Assembly (NCBI RefSeq): GCF_009674825.1
Contig: NZ_WKJH01000024.1
Location: 310,001 to 374,000 of the forward strand
Reading direction: 5' to 3'
From: Maribacter luteus
GTDB taxonomy: Bacteria; Bacteroidota; Bacteroidia; Flavobacteriales; Flavobacteriaceae
DNA: 64,000 nucleotides
Every line of letters starts with the position of its first letter. The first letter of the stretch is position 1. Below the pieces are notes generated by a model. The model saw nothing but the letters and a program-made list of their open reading frames with translations, had not been told where the DNA came from and ran no database searches. Below are positions 7,889 to 17,288 of the stretch, piece after piece. The translations under genes were made by a program, and so were the position numbers.

Positions 7889-8809
7889 TTAATGGATAAT
7901 GTATAGCAACGAAAACGTTGAAATAAAAACCCATAGACATATCGCCAGAAGCATGGGTTTTATTCCCGTAGACCTTAAATCTTTAATTGAAATCGTTGAG
8001 CCTACCAAAAACAAGGTCAGGACCAATAACCTTTTGGAACAAAGTACAATCATATTTGTTGCCGATGTGGGCAAAATATGGTAACTATTAATAGCTATCG
8101 CCAGTATAAATAGGATTATGAAATACGGAATTTTAATCTTCTCTCCTTTGGTCTTAAATATAAACATTGAGAAAATAGATAAAGGAATAATCCATAATGT
8201 CCTTGACAATTTTACCGTTGTGGCTATGCTTAAGGCTTCCTCACCATATTCCAATGCAGCACCAACGACCGAGCTGGTATCATGTATGGCAACGGCACAC
8301 CACAATCCAAACTGTTCTTGGGTCAAATGCAGTAAATGACCGATAGAAGGAAAAACCAGAAGGGCTATCGAATTCAATAAGAAAACCACTCCCAAAGCTA
8401 TACTTATCGATTTACCGTTTGCCCTTATCACAGGTGATATAGCTGCTATGGCACTACCACCACAAATAGATGTTCCTGAGGTTATTAAGTGCCCCAACTT
8501 CAAATCTATCTTCAATGCTCTAGACAAAAGTAATCCTAAACTTATGGTAAGGAGAATGGAAAAAAACGTTAAGCTGAAACCCGCCTTACCAGCAGCCAAC
8601 GTTTCTTTGATGAACATACCGAAACCCAGACCTACAACAGCAATTTTCAAAAAATATTGAATGGCCTTATGGCTATATACCTTAAACGGGTTACTAAAAA
8701 CAAGCGTATATACGAATCCGAGCAATAGAGCTGTCGGACTATTGATTACCCCCGAAACCGCAGTAATGGCGATAATAATGTAAATTATTTTTGATGTAAT
8801 GTCTTTCAT
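7889..8809 (-). CDS. YeiH/PSE family putative sulfate exporter
   Basis: This 306-residue membrane protein of the UPF0324 / PF03601 family has about nine or ten hydrophobic segments. The conserved GTSICGGSAIAAISPVIRA and DTSSVVGAALEYGEEAL motifs are present. Members are annotated as putative sulfate exporters, but the transported ion is not firmly established for most. It is encoded 74 bp downstream of a LysR regulator on the same strand, mirroring the yeiE-yeiH pair of enterobacteria. The regulator probably controls this gene. Confidence 0.87.
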   Translation of the reverse strand: MKDITSKIIYIIIAITAVSGVINSPTALLLGFVYTLVFSNPFKVYSHKAIQYFLKIAVVGLGFGMFIKETLAAGKAGFSLTFFSILLTISLGLLLSRALKIDLKLGHLITSGTSICGGSAIAAISPVIRANGKSISIALGVVFLLNSIALLVFPSIGHLLHLTQEQFGLWCAVAIHDTSSVVGAALEYGEEALSIATTVKLSRTLWIIPLSIFSMFIFKTKGEKIKIPYFIILFILAIAINSYHILPTSATNMIVLCSKRLLVLTLFLVGSTISIKDLRSTGIKPMLLAICLWVFISTFSLLYIIH

Positions 8810-8883
8810 ATCGTAAAAACCAACGATACAAAAGTAAGCTCTTTAAATAACTATTCCGCAAGTTAAATTAGCATTCAACATAA

Positions 8884-9768
8884 CTAAAAGTTATAGTTAT
8901 CGAATATATACTTTTCAAAAAAGTCCATATGGCTCGACTGAAACCCTGTTCGGGAAACAAAATAGAACCACCGTTCAATGGCCAAATCCTTAACATCGAT
9001 GATTTTAAGTTTGTTGTTCATTAATTCCTCAGTAATAGCATGGATTGATACAAAGGCATAATTATCAGAATGAAGCAGGTAATTCTTGATGGCTTCGGTA
9101 CTGTTCAACGTAACTACGGTATTCAGCTTACCAATATTATGTTTCTTCAAATATTCGTGCAATATTTCTTTGGTGCCTGAACCCATTTCCCGCTCAATAA
9201 TGGGTACTTGTTTTAGAACGTTTATATCAATTGTATCCTTTTTGCCCGTAATGTTCTTTGCATTGGTCACCAGTACAATTTCGTCTTTCACGAATTTTTT
9301 AAAATGCAATTTTGGATTTGTATTCTTGCCTTCCGTAATCCCGAAATTCAATTCTTGATTCAATATCAGTGCTTCAATTTCTTCTGAATTTCCGCTGGTG
9401 ATCTTAAAATGTGTTTTCGGGAATTGTGTCCTGAACTTCGCAATTACCTTGGGAATAATATAATTGGCCAAGGTTGTGCTAACCCCCAAGTTTATCATAT
9501 CCGGAAATTCCTCATTTTTATGTAGAAACTGATTTTCCATTTGGGAATATATTTCCAAAATTTTATTGACGTAAATCAAAAAAGCCTTACCGTCATTGGT
9601 CAACTCAATAGAATTTCTTTTCCTAATGAATAAAGTCACATGATACTCTTCCTCTAGATTCCGAATAGACTTGGATACCGCTGGTTGGGAAATGAACAAC
9701 TGTTCAGCCGCCTTGGTAAAGCTCAGATGGTTGGCAACGACCTTAAATATGTGTAACTTGGTTTTCAT
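8884..9768 (-). CDS. LysR family transcriptional regulator
   Basis: This 294-residue regulator has an N-terminal winged helix (residues 1-60: FKVVANHLSFTKAAEQLFISQPAVSKSIRNLEEE) and a periplasmic-binding-protein-like effector domain. The effector domain contains the MGSGTKEILHEYL loop, which resembles the ligand loop of CysB/YeiE relatives. It precedes the yeiH-like gene on the same strand. In other bacteria this regulator pair responds to sulfite or cell-surface stress; here only the pairing is seen. The 141-bp upstream region contains the weak inverted repeat AACCatgcGGTT (about 9827-9838). Confidence 0.88.
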   Translation of the reverse strand: MKTKLHIFKVVANHLSFTKAAEQLFISQPAVSKSIRNLEEEYHVTLFIRKRNSIELTNDGKAFLIYVNKILEIYSQMENQFLHKNEEFPDMINLGVSTTLANYIIPKVIAKFRTQFPKTHFKITSGNSEEIEALILNQELNFGITEGKNTNPKLHFKKFVKDEIVLVTNAKNITGKKDTIDINVLKQVPIIEREMGSGTKEILHEYLKKHNIGKLNTVVTLNSTEAIKNYLLHSDNYAFVSIHAITEELMNNKLKIIDVKDLAIERWFYFVSRTGFQSSHMDFFEKYIFDNYNF

Positions 9769-9909
9769 TGGCTTTATTACAAAATTACATGAAAAAGAAC
9801 CTTAATCAACAAGGCAACCATGCGGTTGACCCTAATGTTTCACCTCCTAAAACCCAAGAATTCGGTATAAAAGCCACTCACTCATTTGACCAACACTATG
9901 AATCCTTTT

Positions 9910-11004
9910 TCACCAATCTATATGCTCATCTATAAATTGAACAAGACTTTCTGACATATCTTCCTGCTCCGATATACTCGGGTGCCCAGGAGTACCTTTG
10001 TACGGAACAAAATGGGTGTACATTCTGGAATCATTCAATCTGGAAACAGCCTGCTCTATATATGAAGGCCATTTAGAGCATTCCTGAGTGGCATCCATAT
10101 TACCAAGCATACAAATAATATGCGCTTTGGGGTACTTATTTCTAATCGATTTTACAAACTGTGAATATGTATTTATGATATAGTCTTCAGTAGGAGGTTG
10201 TGTGCCGAATTTAGCAATGAACTGCTCAAAATCCGGTTTTTCAACCAACCAGGAATCGTTCTGAAATAAATTGACCACAACAATATCGGGTGTATATAGT
10301 GAGAAATCCCATTTACTATCTGCATTTTCTGGATCTAGCCTATCATAAAGTTCCGGCATCGTCATAGGAAACCAACTGACCGTAATCCCAATTCCACTTT
10401 TACAGATACATCGATAATCGGCCTTGAAATGTTTTGCCGTTAAACGGGCATAACTGCGGTAATTGTTCGTGTACGTACTATCGGGACTGTCCGCTCCCGA
10501 AAAATCCTCTACTGCATAACCTGCAGTAATGGAATTGCCATAAAACTCCATTCTGCGATTATAGGATTCGGGTTTGGGCAGTATGTTCGCATGCCCAGCT
10601 ATCTTAAAACCATGGAACATTGTTTTTCCCCTATCCCATTCCGTTCTTTTAAAAAGTTCAATGCTATGTTTCCCTTTTGATAAACCAGATGCCAAAAGAT
10701 AGGTCTTTTTAATCGTATCGGGACGTAAAATAAAAGGTTCATCATGATCAACGATCACGTTAAAATAATTATCACCTTTTTCATCTTCCAATACTGCGGA
10801 TATAGCTTTGCCCTTAAAATTCATTTTTATCGAGGTCCCCGACCAATACAACCCTACCGCCTTACTTTTTAAGGTATCGATCCTCCCGGAATAACCCAAT
10901 TTAGGACTTGAATAATCAACGTATAAACTATTTTTTGTTGTTGAACATGCGGCTATCACCAGTAGTCCCAGTACTATGAAAAAACTTCTTTTACCTGCTA
11001 GCAT
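9910..11004 (-). CDS. CE2-like SGNH carbohydrate esterase, lipoprotein
   Basis: This 364-residue protein has a lipoprotein signal (VIAAC at residues 16-20). An N-terminal jelly-roll (about 30-130) is followed by an SGNH hydrolase domain. The nucleophile block is FYGNSITAGYAVED, where GNSIT takes the place of GDS. The C-terminal catalytic His is in GTPGHPS. This order matches carbohydrate esterase family 2, which removes acetyl groups from polysaccharides. It is expected on the outer membrane or in the periplasm. It stands near a polysaccharide lyase and a diketogulonate reductase, so deacetylation of an acetylated uronate-containing glycan is a reasonable inference. Confidence 0.85.
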   Translation of the reverse strand: MLAGKRSFFIVLGLLVIAACSTTKNSLYVDYSSPKLGYSGRIDTLKSKAVGLYWSGTSIKMNFKGKAISAVLEDEKGDNYFNVIVDHDEPFILRPDTIKKTYLLASGLSKGKHSIELFKRTEWDRGKTMFHGFKIAGHANILPKPESYNRRMEFYGNSITAGYAVEDFSGADSPDSTYTNNYRSYARLTAKHFKADYRCICKSGIGITVSWFPMTMPELYDRLDPENADSKWDFSLYTPDIVVVNLFQNDSWLVEKPDFEQFIAKFGTQPPTEDYIINTYSQFVKSIRNKYPKAHIICMLGNMDATQECSKWPSYIEQAVSRLNDSRMYTHFVPYKGTPGHPSISEQEDMSESLVQFIDEHIDW

Positions 11005-11076
11005 CCTATTGTAAATTGGAAAGTAATTTTTATGATCAATCCTTAAAACCGGTTACGATCTTAATTACATAGCAAG

Positions 11077-12291
11077 TTACTCCAAAGAAGCCAAATGGTC
11101 AATTGCTTTTTGTAGTAATGTTTTCAATTTCGTAGGCTTTGTAACTTTCAGTTGAATGGTCTTACAATCATTGAAGTGCATAAAGCATTCCAACTCCTTA
11201 CTAAAGGCCTCAACGAAAGCATCTATCTTCGTTAGTGATGGTTCCAAAAAAACCGAATGAACTTGTAAAATGGAAGTCTTCCTATCTGCTTTACAATCCA
11301 TACGGGCGACCAATGTACCGTTCCATAACATCGGAAGTACAAAATACCCGAATTGCCGTTTTGCCTGAGGCACATAACATTCGAGCAAATAATCGAACCC
11401 AAACAGTTCTTTTGTCCGTTTGCGTTGTATAAGAAGATTATCGAATGGAGATAGTATTTTAAGTTTACTACGCCCCAATGATTTATTCAACAACTCTAAT
11501 GATTCCGGTAAAACATAATACATAACCCCGTTGACCTCAACCTGTTTCAACTCGCCACTGAATAACATTTCCTTTAAGGAAACAGCTACTTGCTTTTTGG
11601 TGTTCTTAAGCAAATAAGTTATCTCAGAAGCCAACCCCAAACCGTTTGCCCTGAGATATTTTGCGATTAAATACCTCATGTATTCCCCTTCATTGGGCAT
11701 GGTTGTGTCTACATGCTCGGGCAACACCCGCTCGGTAAGATCATAGACCTTATGAAAATTTTTACGGGACGAAACCATAAGCTCCCCTTGCATGTACAAA
11801 TTTTCCAAAGCCTGTTTGGTAGTTTTTGTTTCCCAAGCCCCCAATTTCTTGCCTTTATGCCCAAAATCCTTGGCCATTAACGGCCCTTCCGATTCTATCC
11901 TTCGAAGTACCGACTTCATCAATTGCTTATCACGCGAATACCAATGGCTTTCCTTTCCAATAGCTATAGCTTGTTTTCGTGGCAAACTAAATCGATAATC
12001 CTTCATTGGTAAATACGCTGCCGCGTGGGACCAATATTCAAATATTCGTCTTTTACCCATCAAGGTTTCAAGGTGGACCTTTTTATAACGAGGGTTACGA
12101 CTGTACAGTGTATGGTGGTGCGCTCGTTGAACGGCTGATATCGTGTCGATCTGTATATACCCAAGGTGTTCAATGGTCTGCAAAGTTGCATCCAGGGCAC
12201 TCCCTTTATGTTTTATTGGCGGAACCCTTTGGGACAATAAAACCAATTTTTGTGCTTGCTGAATCGTTAGTGCTTCCAAACTCTTTGTCAT
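11077..12291 (-). CDS. YcaQ/AlkX-type winged-helix DNA glycosylase family protein
   Basis: This 404-residue protein is of the HTH_42 (PF06224) family, which includes E. coli YcaQ and Streptomyces AlkZ, DNA glycosylases that unhook interstrand crosslinks. The family's catalytic QxD motif is present as Q-I-D within YIQIDTISAVQRAHHHTL (residues about 45-62). The FEYWSHAAAYLP and PFDNLLIQRKRTKELFGFDY motifs are also typical. Length is normal. It is a DNA repair gene embedded in a carbohydrate cluster. Its 5' end lies in the left copy of a direct duplication, whose other copy at 14.9-15.2 kb holds a truncated version. Confidence 0.86.
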   Translation of the reverse strand: MTKSLEALTIQQAQKLVLLSQRVPPIKHKGSALDATLQTIEHLGYIQIDTISAVQRAHHHTLYSRNPRYKKVHLETLMGKRRIFEYWSHAAAYLPMKDYRFSLPRKQAIAIGKESHWYSRDKQLMKSVLRRIESEGPLMAKDFGHKGKKLGAWETKTTKQALENLYMQGELMVSSRKNFHKVYDLTERVLPEHVDTTMPNEGEYMRYLIAKYLRANGLGLASEITYLLKNTKKQVAVSLKEMLFSGELKQVEVNGVMYYVLPESLELLNKSLGRSKLKILSPFDNLLIQRKRTKELFGFDYLLECYVPQAKRQFGYFVLPMLWNGTLVARMDCKADRKTSILQVHSVFLEPSLTKIDAFVEAFSKELECFMHFNDCKTIQLKVTKPTKLKTLLQKAIDHLASLE

Positions 12292-12437
12292 TAATTACTT
12301 CTTGTAGTGGCAAGATAATAATTGTTTCTGCTACCCACTACGATTCCAGATGTTTAAACACTGTTCTAATCCAAGTCAAAAAAACATTGCCCCCCAGGTA
12401 CAAGCTCAACGGTAGTCTCGTTTTTTTTGTTTTTCTT
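12076..12437. repeat. Direct duplication, left copy (5' end of ycaQ-like gene to 3' end of lyase)
   Basis: About 360 bp, roughly 94% identical by eye to 14870-15232 in the same orientation. It spans the first 70 or so codons of the glycosylase, the intergenic region and the last 24 codons or so of the lyase gene. Differences are scattered single bases plus one indel in a T-run. Confidence 0.9.
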
Positions 12438-14624
12438 TCCTTTATTAAAGGTTAATGTAGCTTTTGAATCCCCCAGCAACCGCACTTCGAGTTTGTTCCC
12501 TTGTAAAGAAACAAAGAGGTCCGTTTCTGGGGTAGCACGAAGGGCAAACTGGTCACTTTTTACTTCCCTAATTCCAAAGAGGAAGGCTTCACCCCCTTTA
12601 TGGATAACATTCGAACCTGATCCTTCTAATTGCCACTTACCCTCATTCACCAACCAATCATTGAGCAATACCTGCTGCTTGGTTTCATCAATACGATTGC
12701 TATACCCTTTGTATGGAAAAATTATGGTCAGGAAGTTGAAATCCCCATCCTTTACTTTGGAAACCACTGTCCAATTCTTACCACGGGCCCCTGAAGTCAT
12801 TACGGTATCCACCTCGTTCAATTGAAGGATATCACACCCCGTTGCATCTGGAAAAGAGGCCCTTAAGATTTTTGGGGCCAATTCAGTAGTATAATGTCCT
12901 TGCCAAACTTGTTTGTATTCGTGGGTGTCTTTGGATTGGAATTTGTCCTTAACAATCCAGAATCCATCCTTAGAATAAATAACCTGCCTTGTATAGGCAA
13001 CGTCCTCTGCCTCGAACCCATCATGACTCCCCACAAAGAAATCGAACTTATCATTATTTTCCCATGCGATTACTTTCGGATGAGGTAATTCCTTAAACTT
13101 ACCAAATCCACTCCCTCCTTTATTGGAAGTCCATTCCTTGCCCTGTAATTCGTCGTCAACAAGGGCCACATTCTTCACCATAGAATTTTTGAACAGTTCA
13201 AAATCTTCAAGGGAATAACGTACTTGGTAGTTGGGTAAAACGGCCTGTCCGTATGCAATCGCCTGTATCCCCAACATATCGCCATGTTGGTGGTCCGGTT
13301 TATCGGCATCCAATCCGGCACTGACTACCATCATTTTATCATTAGGCTCCCACCCTTGCCTCATGATGTAATAGTGGGTGTCCGCTAAAGCAAGAGATCC
13401 GTAGGATGGTCGCTTCTTTCTAATATCCTTTAATTGTTCTACTTGCGGATTACTTAAAAACCAATACATTCCTTTATCCACCTTATCCGTCGCAAAATAT
13501 CCAAATTCAGGGTCCTTAAACAAAATATATCCAAGTGTCATAGCTCCTGAGATGTCATTCTTTTCTGCCCATGGGATTTCAGTATCATCCTGGAGTACAG
13601 GAGCACTTTTGTCCGGATACGCAATTTTTACCAAGGTACTGAATAGGGATTTTAGTTTTTGTTTCCAGGCCTCAGCAACTGTAATCTTATTGATTTGGGC
13701 CAATTGGTACACATAGAAATAATTGCTGATATCGCTCATATGGTAATGTACCGACCTTTCGAACTGGAAGCCATCCGGATTGATTTCCTTATCCAAATGC
13801 TCGCTTAACCTCAACATTGCCCTATCGTACCATTTGTCGGCACCTCGAAAATCACGAAACAGGATCGATAAAACGGCTAAACCTGACATTCCCTTGGTTT
13901 GGTGATTACCTGGTACAAACCCTTCATTGCGTTCGTATAAATGTTGGCCATGTTGCAATAAGGTTGCAACCGTCTGTAACTGATCTGAATCTGTATAGGC
14001 CGGTTCACTCAAAAACATATTATGGATCCAAAGCCAATTGGATATCCGATACCCGGAACGAAAGGCCTCATATATACCATTTCCATCTTCGATTTTTTCA
14101 TAATCGCCCGACCCCAACGCCTTATTCATTGACTTTATCTGATTTACAAAATACTTTATGTATTTGGGATCCCTACCCTCATTGAAATACGTTAATGCAA
14201 TATCCACCATTTTGTGCTGCCTTGCCAAATGGCGTAGCGCATATGCATTTACCGGTCCACCATTCTGATAGTCAAAAGGTAATACCCACTTTGTGGTAGC
14301 TGGGTATTTGTTAAAGTGGTCCATGGCCCTGGCTTTATGCGCAGATTTATTTCCATAAAGCGTATTGTAGGTCTCCATACGACCATCGAACCCTTTATAA
14401 TCATAAAAGAACCGTTCGGAAAAACGTTCCCGAAAATATGCGGCCAACGATTTCTCAGTTATTTCCCCGTTTGCCTGTAATAGCTCTTGTATATCTGGAC
14501 TCAAATAATCGGCAAGTTCATCGATTGCCAACACACGTTGGTCAGGTAGTGCTTGTGCCTTGGCTTTTGAATGAACAAGGGTTAAAAAAAGAAGAAATAG
14601 GCCTAGTTGTTGATAGCGCTTCAT
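12366..14624 (-). CDS. Heparinase II/III-type polysaccharide lyase, secreted
   Basis: This 752-residue protein has a signal peptide (residues 1-24, ending KAQA). An alpha/alpha-toroid domain (about 50-400) carries the GNHQTKGMSGLAVLSILFRDF and DGFQFERSVHYHMSDI motifs typical of heparinase II/III-like lyases. A C-terminal beta-sandwich (about 400-740) contains DADKPDHQHGDMLGIQ. Such enzymes cleave uronic-acid-containing chains by beta-elimination in the periplasm. The PL17 alginate lyase signature NNHGxxYDVQ is absent, so I do not assign alginate. The nearby CE2-like esterase and YiaK-type reductase fit uptake and breakdown of an acetylated uronan. The 3' end lies in the left copy of the duplication. 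Confidence 0.82.
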   Translation of the reverse strand: MKRYQQLGLFLLFLTLVHSKAKAQALPDQRVLAIDELADYLSPDIQELLQANGEITEKSLAAYFRERFSERFFYDYKGFDGRMETYNTLYGNKSAHKARAMDHFNKYPATTKWVLPFDYQNGGPVNAYALRHLARQHKMVDIALTYFNEGRDPKYIKYFVNQIKSMNKALGSGDYEKIEDGNGIYEAFRSGYRISNWLWIHNMFLSEPAYTDSDQLQTVATLLQHGQHLYERNEGFVPGNHQTKGMSGLAVLSILFRDFRGADKWYDRAMLRLSEHLDKEINPDGFQFERSVHYHMSDISNYFYVYQLAQINKITVAEAWKQKLKSLFSTLVKIAYPDKSAPVLQDDTEIPWAEKNDISGAMTLGYILFKDPEFGYFATDKVDKGMYWFLSNPQVEQLKDIRKKRPSYGSLALADTHYYIMRQGWEPNDKMMVVSAGLDADKPDHQHGDMLGIQAIAYGQAVLPNYQVRYSLEDFELFKNSMVKNVALVDDELQGKEWTSNKGGSGFGKFKELPHPKVIAWENNDKFDFFVGSHDGFEAEDVAYTRQVIYSKDGFWIVKDKFQSKDTHEYKQVWQGHYTTELAPKILRASFPDATGCDILQLNEVDTVMTSGARGKNWTVVSKVKDGDFNFLTIIFPYKGYSNRIDETKQQVLLNDWLVNEGKWQLEGSGSNVIHKGGEAFLFGIREVKSDQFALRATPETDLFVSLQGNKLEVRLLGDSKATLTFNKGKKNKKNETTVELVPGGQCFFDLD

Positions 14625-14654
14625 ATTAACTGTGTAAATTAAGTTTCATTTTTT

Positions 14655-15086
14655 TTACTGATATTTTTCCTGAATTTTTGATTTCATTGTTGGGATACGC
14701 ATTGTACTTCGTCCCCCAAGTTGGACCACAAATTTAACCTTGCTCCCGACAAATGTATTTCCAGTAATATCCCAATTGACAATTCTGTAAATGTTCGATA
14801 AAATTCCATTCTTCCCCTCTGCCCCACAGTTTGAACACATGCTGTTTTCGACGATAAACCTTACAAGGTGCGTCTTTTTATATCGAGGGTTACGACTGTA
14901 CAGGGTATAGTGGTGCGCTCGTTGAACGGCTGATATCGTGTCGGTCTGTATATACCCAAGATGTTCAATGGTCTGCAAAGTTGCATCCAGGGCACTCCCT
15001 TTATGTTTTATTGGCGGAACCCTTTGGGACAATAACACCAATTTTCGCGCTTGTTGAATCGTTAGTGCTTCCAAACTCTTTGTCAT
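14655..15086 (-). pseudogene. Chimeric remnant: YcaQ-like N-terminus fused to an unrelated C-terminal fragment
   Basis: The first 70 or so codons repeat the N-terminus of the glycosylase at 11077-12291 with only a few changes; Q-I-D has become Q-T-D, still QxD. After YSRNPRYKKTHL the similarity stops abruptly. The remaining 70 or so residues (RFIVENSMCSNCGAEG onward, with YRIVNWDITGNTFVGS) have the rhythm of a right-handed beta-helix, as in PL6-type lyases. The reading frame is open for 143 codons but cannot make a functional glycosylase, because about 330 residues are missing. I interpret it as the scar of a duplication plus deletion. The beta-helix origin of the tail is a weak inference. 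Confidence 0.75.
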
Positions 15087-15232
15087 TGATTACTTCTTGT
15101 AGTGGCAAGATAATAATTGTTACTGCTACCTACTACGATTCTAGATGTTTAAACACAGTTCTAATCCAAGTCAAAAAAACATTGCTCCTCTGGCGCAAGC
15201 TAAACGGTAGTCTCGTTTTTTTGTTTTTCTTT
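14870..15232. repeat. Direct duplication, right copy
   Basis: This is the second copy of 12076-12437. Its right end contains the last codons of a lost lyase copy (reading ...QCFFDLD-stop on the minus strand) and stops at the TAA of the yiaK-like gene (15231-15233). Its left end stops inside the truncated glycosylase copy. The two copies flank the intact lyase gene. Confidence 0.9.
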
Positions 15233-16244
15233 ATAGAGCCATTACCTTTTTCCAGATACTACTATTGACAGGGATTCCCTCTTTCAAATTCCTTAATCGG
15301 GTCATTGCACTCCGTTCTCCGGGGTAATACGTTTTATCCCCTGTATTCATAAGTTCAACATCATGGGTATATGCTATGATTTCTTCAAGGAGTTTTTCCT
15401 GTATGTTCCTATCACCAAAAACCGCTGGGTAAATACATAGGAACACTTGGGAAATTCCTGTTTCAAATTCCCTTGTTCCGATTTTACACGTAGAGTCACC
15501 GGCTGATAATAAAGTGGCCAACATATCTAAAATCATTGAAAGTGCGGAACCTTTCCAATAGCCAATGGGCAATCCACGTTCTTTTGTCAAAATCTTTTCA
15601 GGATCATTGGAAAGTTCATTATTGGCATCCCAACCTCCAGGAAAAGGCAATTTTTCACCCCTTAACCTATACTCGTTGATCTTTCCGAATGCAAATTGGG
15701 AAATTGACATGTCCAAAATCACATGCCCCTGTTCCCGTGGTATTGATATCACAAGGGGGTTATTGCCTATACGGCTGTCTTTACCTCCCCAAGGTGGCAT
15801 GTTCGGTTGCGTATTCGTAAAAAGGATTGAAATGCAATCGGCATCTGCCGCCTGTTTTCCGTATGTACCACCCCTCATCCAGTGATTCGTGTTGCGCAAA
15901 GCCACCAATCCCATCCCGTGTGATTTTGCCAGCTCTATTGCCCTATTCGTACACTTTGTTGCATTGATAATGCCTGCGCCAAAATTGCCGTCCCATCTTT
16001 CCAAACTTCCAAAAGTTGCCACTTTTTCCGCTTCGGCCTCAATTTTAACCAACCCTTTTTCGACATATTCAACAAAAAGGGGCAACCGGTTGATACCATG
16101 GGAATTTACACCGACCAAAGTACTCTCTGTGAAGACCTTGGCCAATAATTCTGCTTTCCCTTCCGCGAATTTATATTTTACAAAAAGTTTGTAAAACACG
16201 TCTTGCATTTGTTCAGGCTTAATTCGCATGGCTTCCTCAATCAT
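15231..16244 (-). CDS. yiaK: 2,3-diketo-L-gulonate reductase / 3-dehydro-L-gulonate 2-dehydrogenase
   Basis: This 337-residue member of the malate/L-lactate dehydrogenase (Ldh2) family has the NAD(P)-binding fold of the YiaK/DlgD type. Blocks closely matching E. coli YiaK as I recall it include VNSHGINRLP, IELAKSHGMGLVALRNTNHW, MPPWGGKDSRIGNNPLV and GYWKGSALSMILDMLATLLS. The active-site His is in SHG. The enzyme reduces 2,3-diketo-L-gulonate in the cytoplasm. The start could be M1 or the next methionine, M6 (MRIKPEQM); the family more often begins near the latter. It is in an operon with the HAD gene 11 bp upstream. Together with the lyase and esterase it suggests catabolism of a uronic acid or its keto derivative. 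Confidence 0.82.
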   Translation of the reverse strand: MIEEAMRIKPEQMQDVFYKLFVKYKFAEGKAELLAKVFTESTLVGVNSHGINRLPLFVEYVEKGLVKIEAEAEKVATFGSLERWDGNFGAGIINATKCTNRAIELAKSHGMGLVALRNTNHWMRGGTYGKQAADADCISILFTNTQPNMPPWGGKDSRIGNNPLVISIPREQGHVILDMSISQFAFGKINEYRLRGEKLPFPGGWDANNELSNDPEKILTKERGLPIGYWKGSALSMILDMLATLLSAGDSTCKIGTREFETGISQVFLCIYPAVFGDRNIQEKLLEEIIAYTHDVELMNTGDKTYYPGERSAMTRLRNLKEGIPVNSSIWKKVMAL

Positions 16245-16255
16245 TTTTAAATAGT

Positions 16256-16912
16256 TTACACCGTATTGGTATAAAAATAGTTTGTCAATTGATCAAATGA
16301 ATCAAATCGTAAATTATAATCCATCGTGTCCCCAAAGCCATAGCTTACAAAACCAAAGGGAATATCCAATAATTCACATTGCTTTCTGTCCGAATCGGTA
16401 TCACCGATATATACCGGTGATTGTAAATTATATTTCCCGATCAGGTATTTTATATTTTCATGCTTTGGTCTATAATTCATACCATGGGCCAGGGTATCGG
16501 TAAAATATGCTCCGATATGGGCCCAATCCATAAAGTATTGGATCGTAAATTCCGGGCAATTACTTACTATGAACAGTTTGTACTTTTCCTCCAATTTTGA
16601 TAAACCCTCCTTTACACCTTCGTATAATTCACCCCCATCAGTTTCAATACGTTTATATTGTAATTCGATTATTTCCCTGTAGACTGTTTTTCTTTCAACG
16701 GCCGTGAATTCTGGAAGGATCAATGCTAAAAAAGGCTCTTCTTCCATCCCCATATATTTGAACAAATCCTTTTTTGTAAAACTTCGTTTAATCCCATGGG
16801 CCTTGAAAAAATCATTGAATCCCTGGGCATAAGCATTTACCCCATCCCATAATGTACCATCCATATCGAACAGCAAAGCATCTGGTTTCAAAATTGTTGC
16901 CTGTTTATCCAT
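16256..16912 (-). CDS. HAD superfamily phosphatase
   Basis: This 218-residue haloacid-dehalogenase-type hydrolase has motif I FDMDGTLWDG (residues about 15-24) with the two catalytic aspartates, motif II IVSNC, and motif III with YIGDTDSDRKQCE. An alpha-helical cap separates motifs I and II (subclass I, phosphoglycolate phosphatase-like). It is first in the operon with the yiaK-like gene 11 bp downstream. The substrate is probably a small sugar phosphate, but this cannot be read from the sequence. Confidence 0.88.
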   Translation of the reverse strand: MDKQATILKPDALLFDMDGTLWDGVNAYAQGFNDFFKAHGIKRSFTKKDLFKYMGMEEEPFLALILPEFTAVERKTVYREIIELQYKRIETDGGELYEGVKEGLSKLEEKYKLFIVSNCPEFTIQYFMDWAHIGAYFTDTLAHGMNYRPKHENIKYLIGKYNLQSPVYIGDTDSDRKQCELLDIPFGFVSYGFGDTMDYNLRFDSFDQLTNYFYTNTV

Positions 16913-17210
16913 TCCTTTTATTCATTACGAACACCCAACTAAGATTACGCACTGTGTATAATATCGGTACGGCTTTTATCCACTTTTCAAATAAAGTCGT
17001 AATACAAAGTACGCACAGTGCTTCGAATAAACAATATATCAGCAACAATTTTATCCGCTATTGTGGCCCGTGCAATTTTCATTTCATAGGTTGGGATTAC
17101 AAATGCCCAATCAAACGATTCCATTTCCTTATTTAACACGAAAATCAGTTTATATATCCTCTTTTATGATGTTAAGGAGAAAGAAGAGAACGCTAACTAT
17201 TCAGGAGCAT
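16913..17210. other. Gene-free upstream region of the HAD-yiaK operon
   Basis: No convincing gene is present. It should hold the promoter of the minus-strand HAD gene. One separated inverted repeat is visible: GCACTGTG at 16949-16956 and CACAGTGC at 17014-17021, each preceded by a similar TACGCAC or TTACGC element. These could be two half-operators for a regulator that loops or binds twice. No regulator gene for sugar acids is adjacent. Confidence 0.4.
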
Positions 17211-17243
17211 TAAAAAATAAAGCCCCTTAATAAGAGGCTTTAT
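17211..17243 (-). terminator. Intrinsic terminator after the cupin gene
   Basis: On the minus strand ATAAAGCC and GGCTTTAT form a hairpin followed by TTTTTTA. It lies 46 bp past the stop codon of the cupin gene ending at 17289. Confidence 0.88.
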
Positions 17244-17288
17244 ACGAAACGATGATCAATTCATCAGTTATTTTGACCAGTGTGTTAT

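Noticed and set aside
12366-14624. PL17 alginate lyase
   Set aside because: The PL17 motif NNHGxxYDVQ is missing; GNHQTKG and DGFQFERS fit a broader heparinase II/III-type group.
16949-17021. Inverted repeat GCACTGTG / CACAGTGC as a mobile-element end
   Set aside because: Arms are only 8 bp, with no transposase nearby. At most it is a pair of regulator half-sites.
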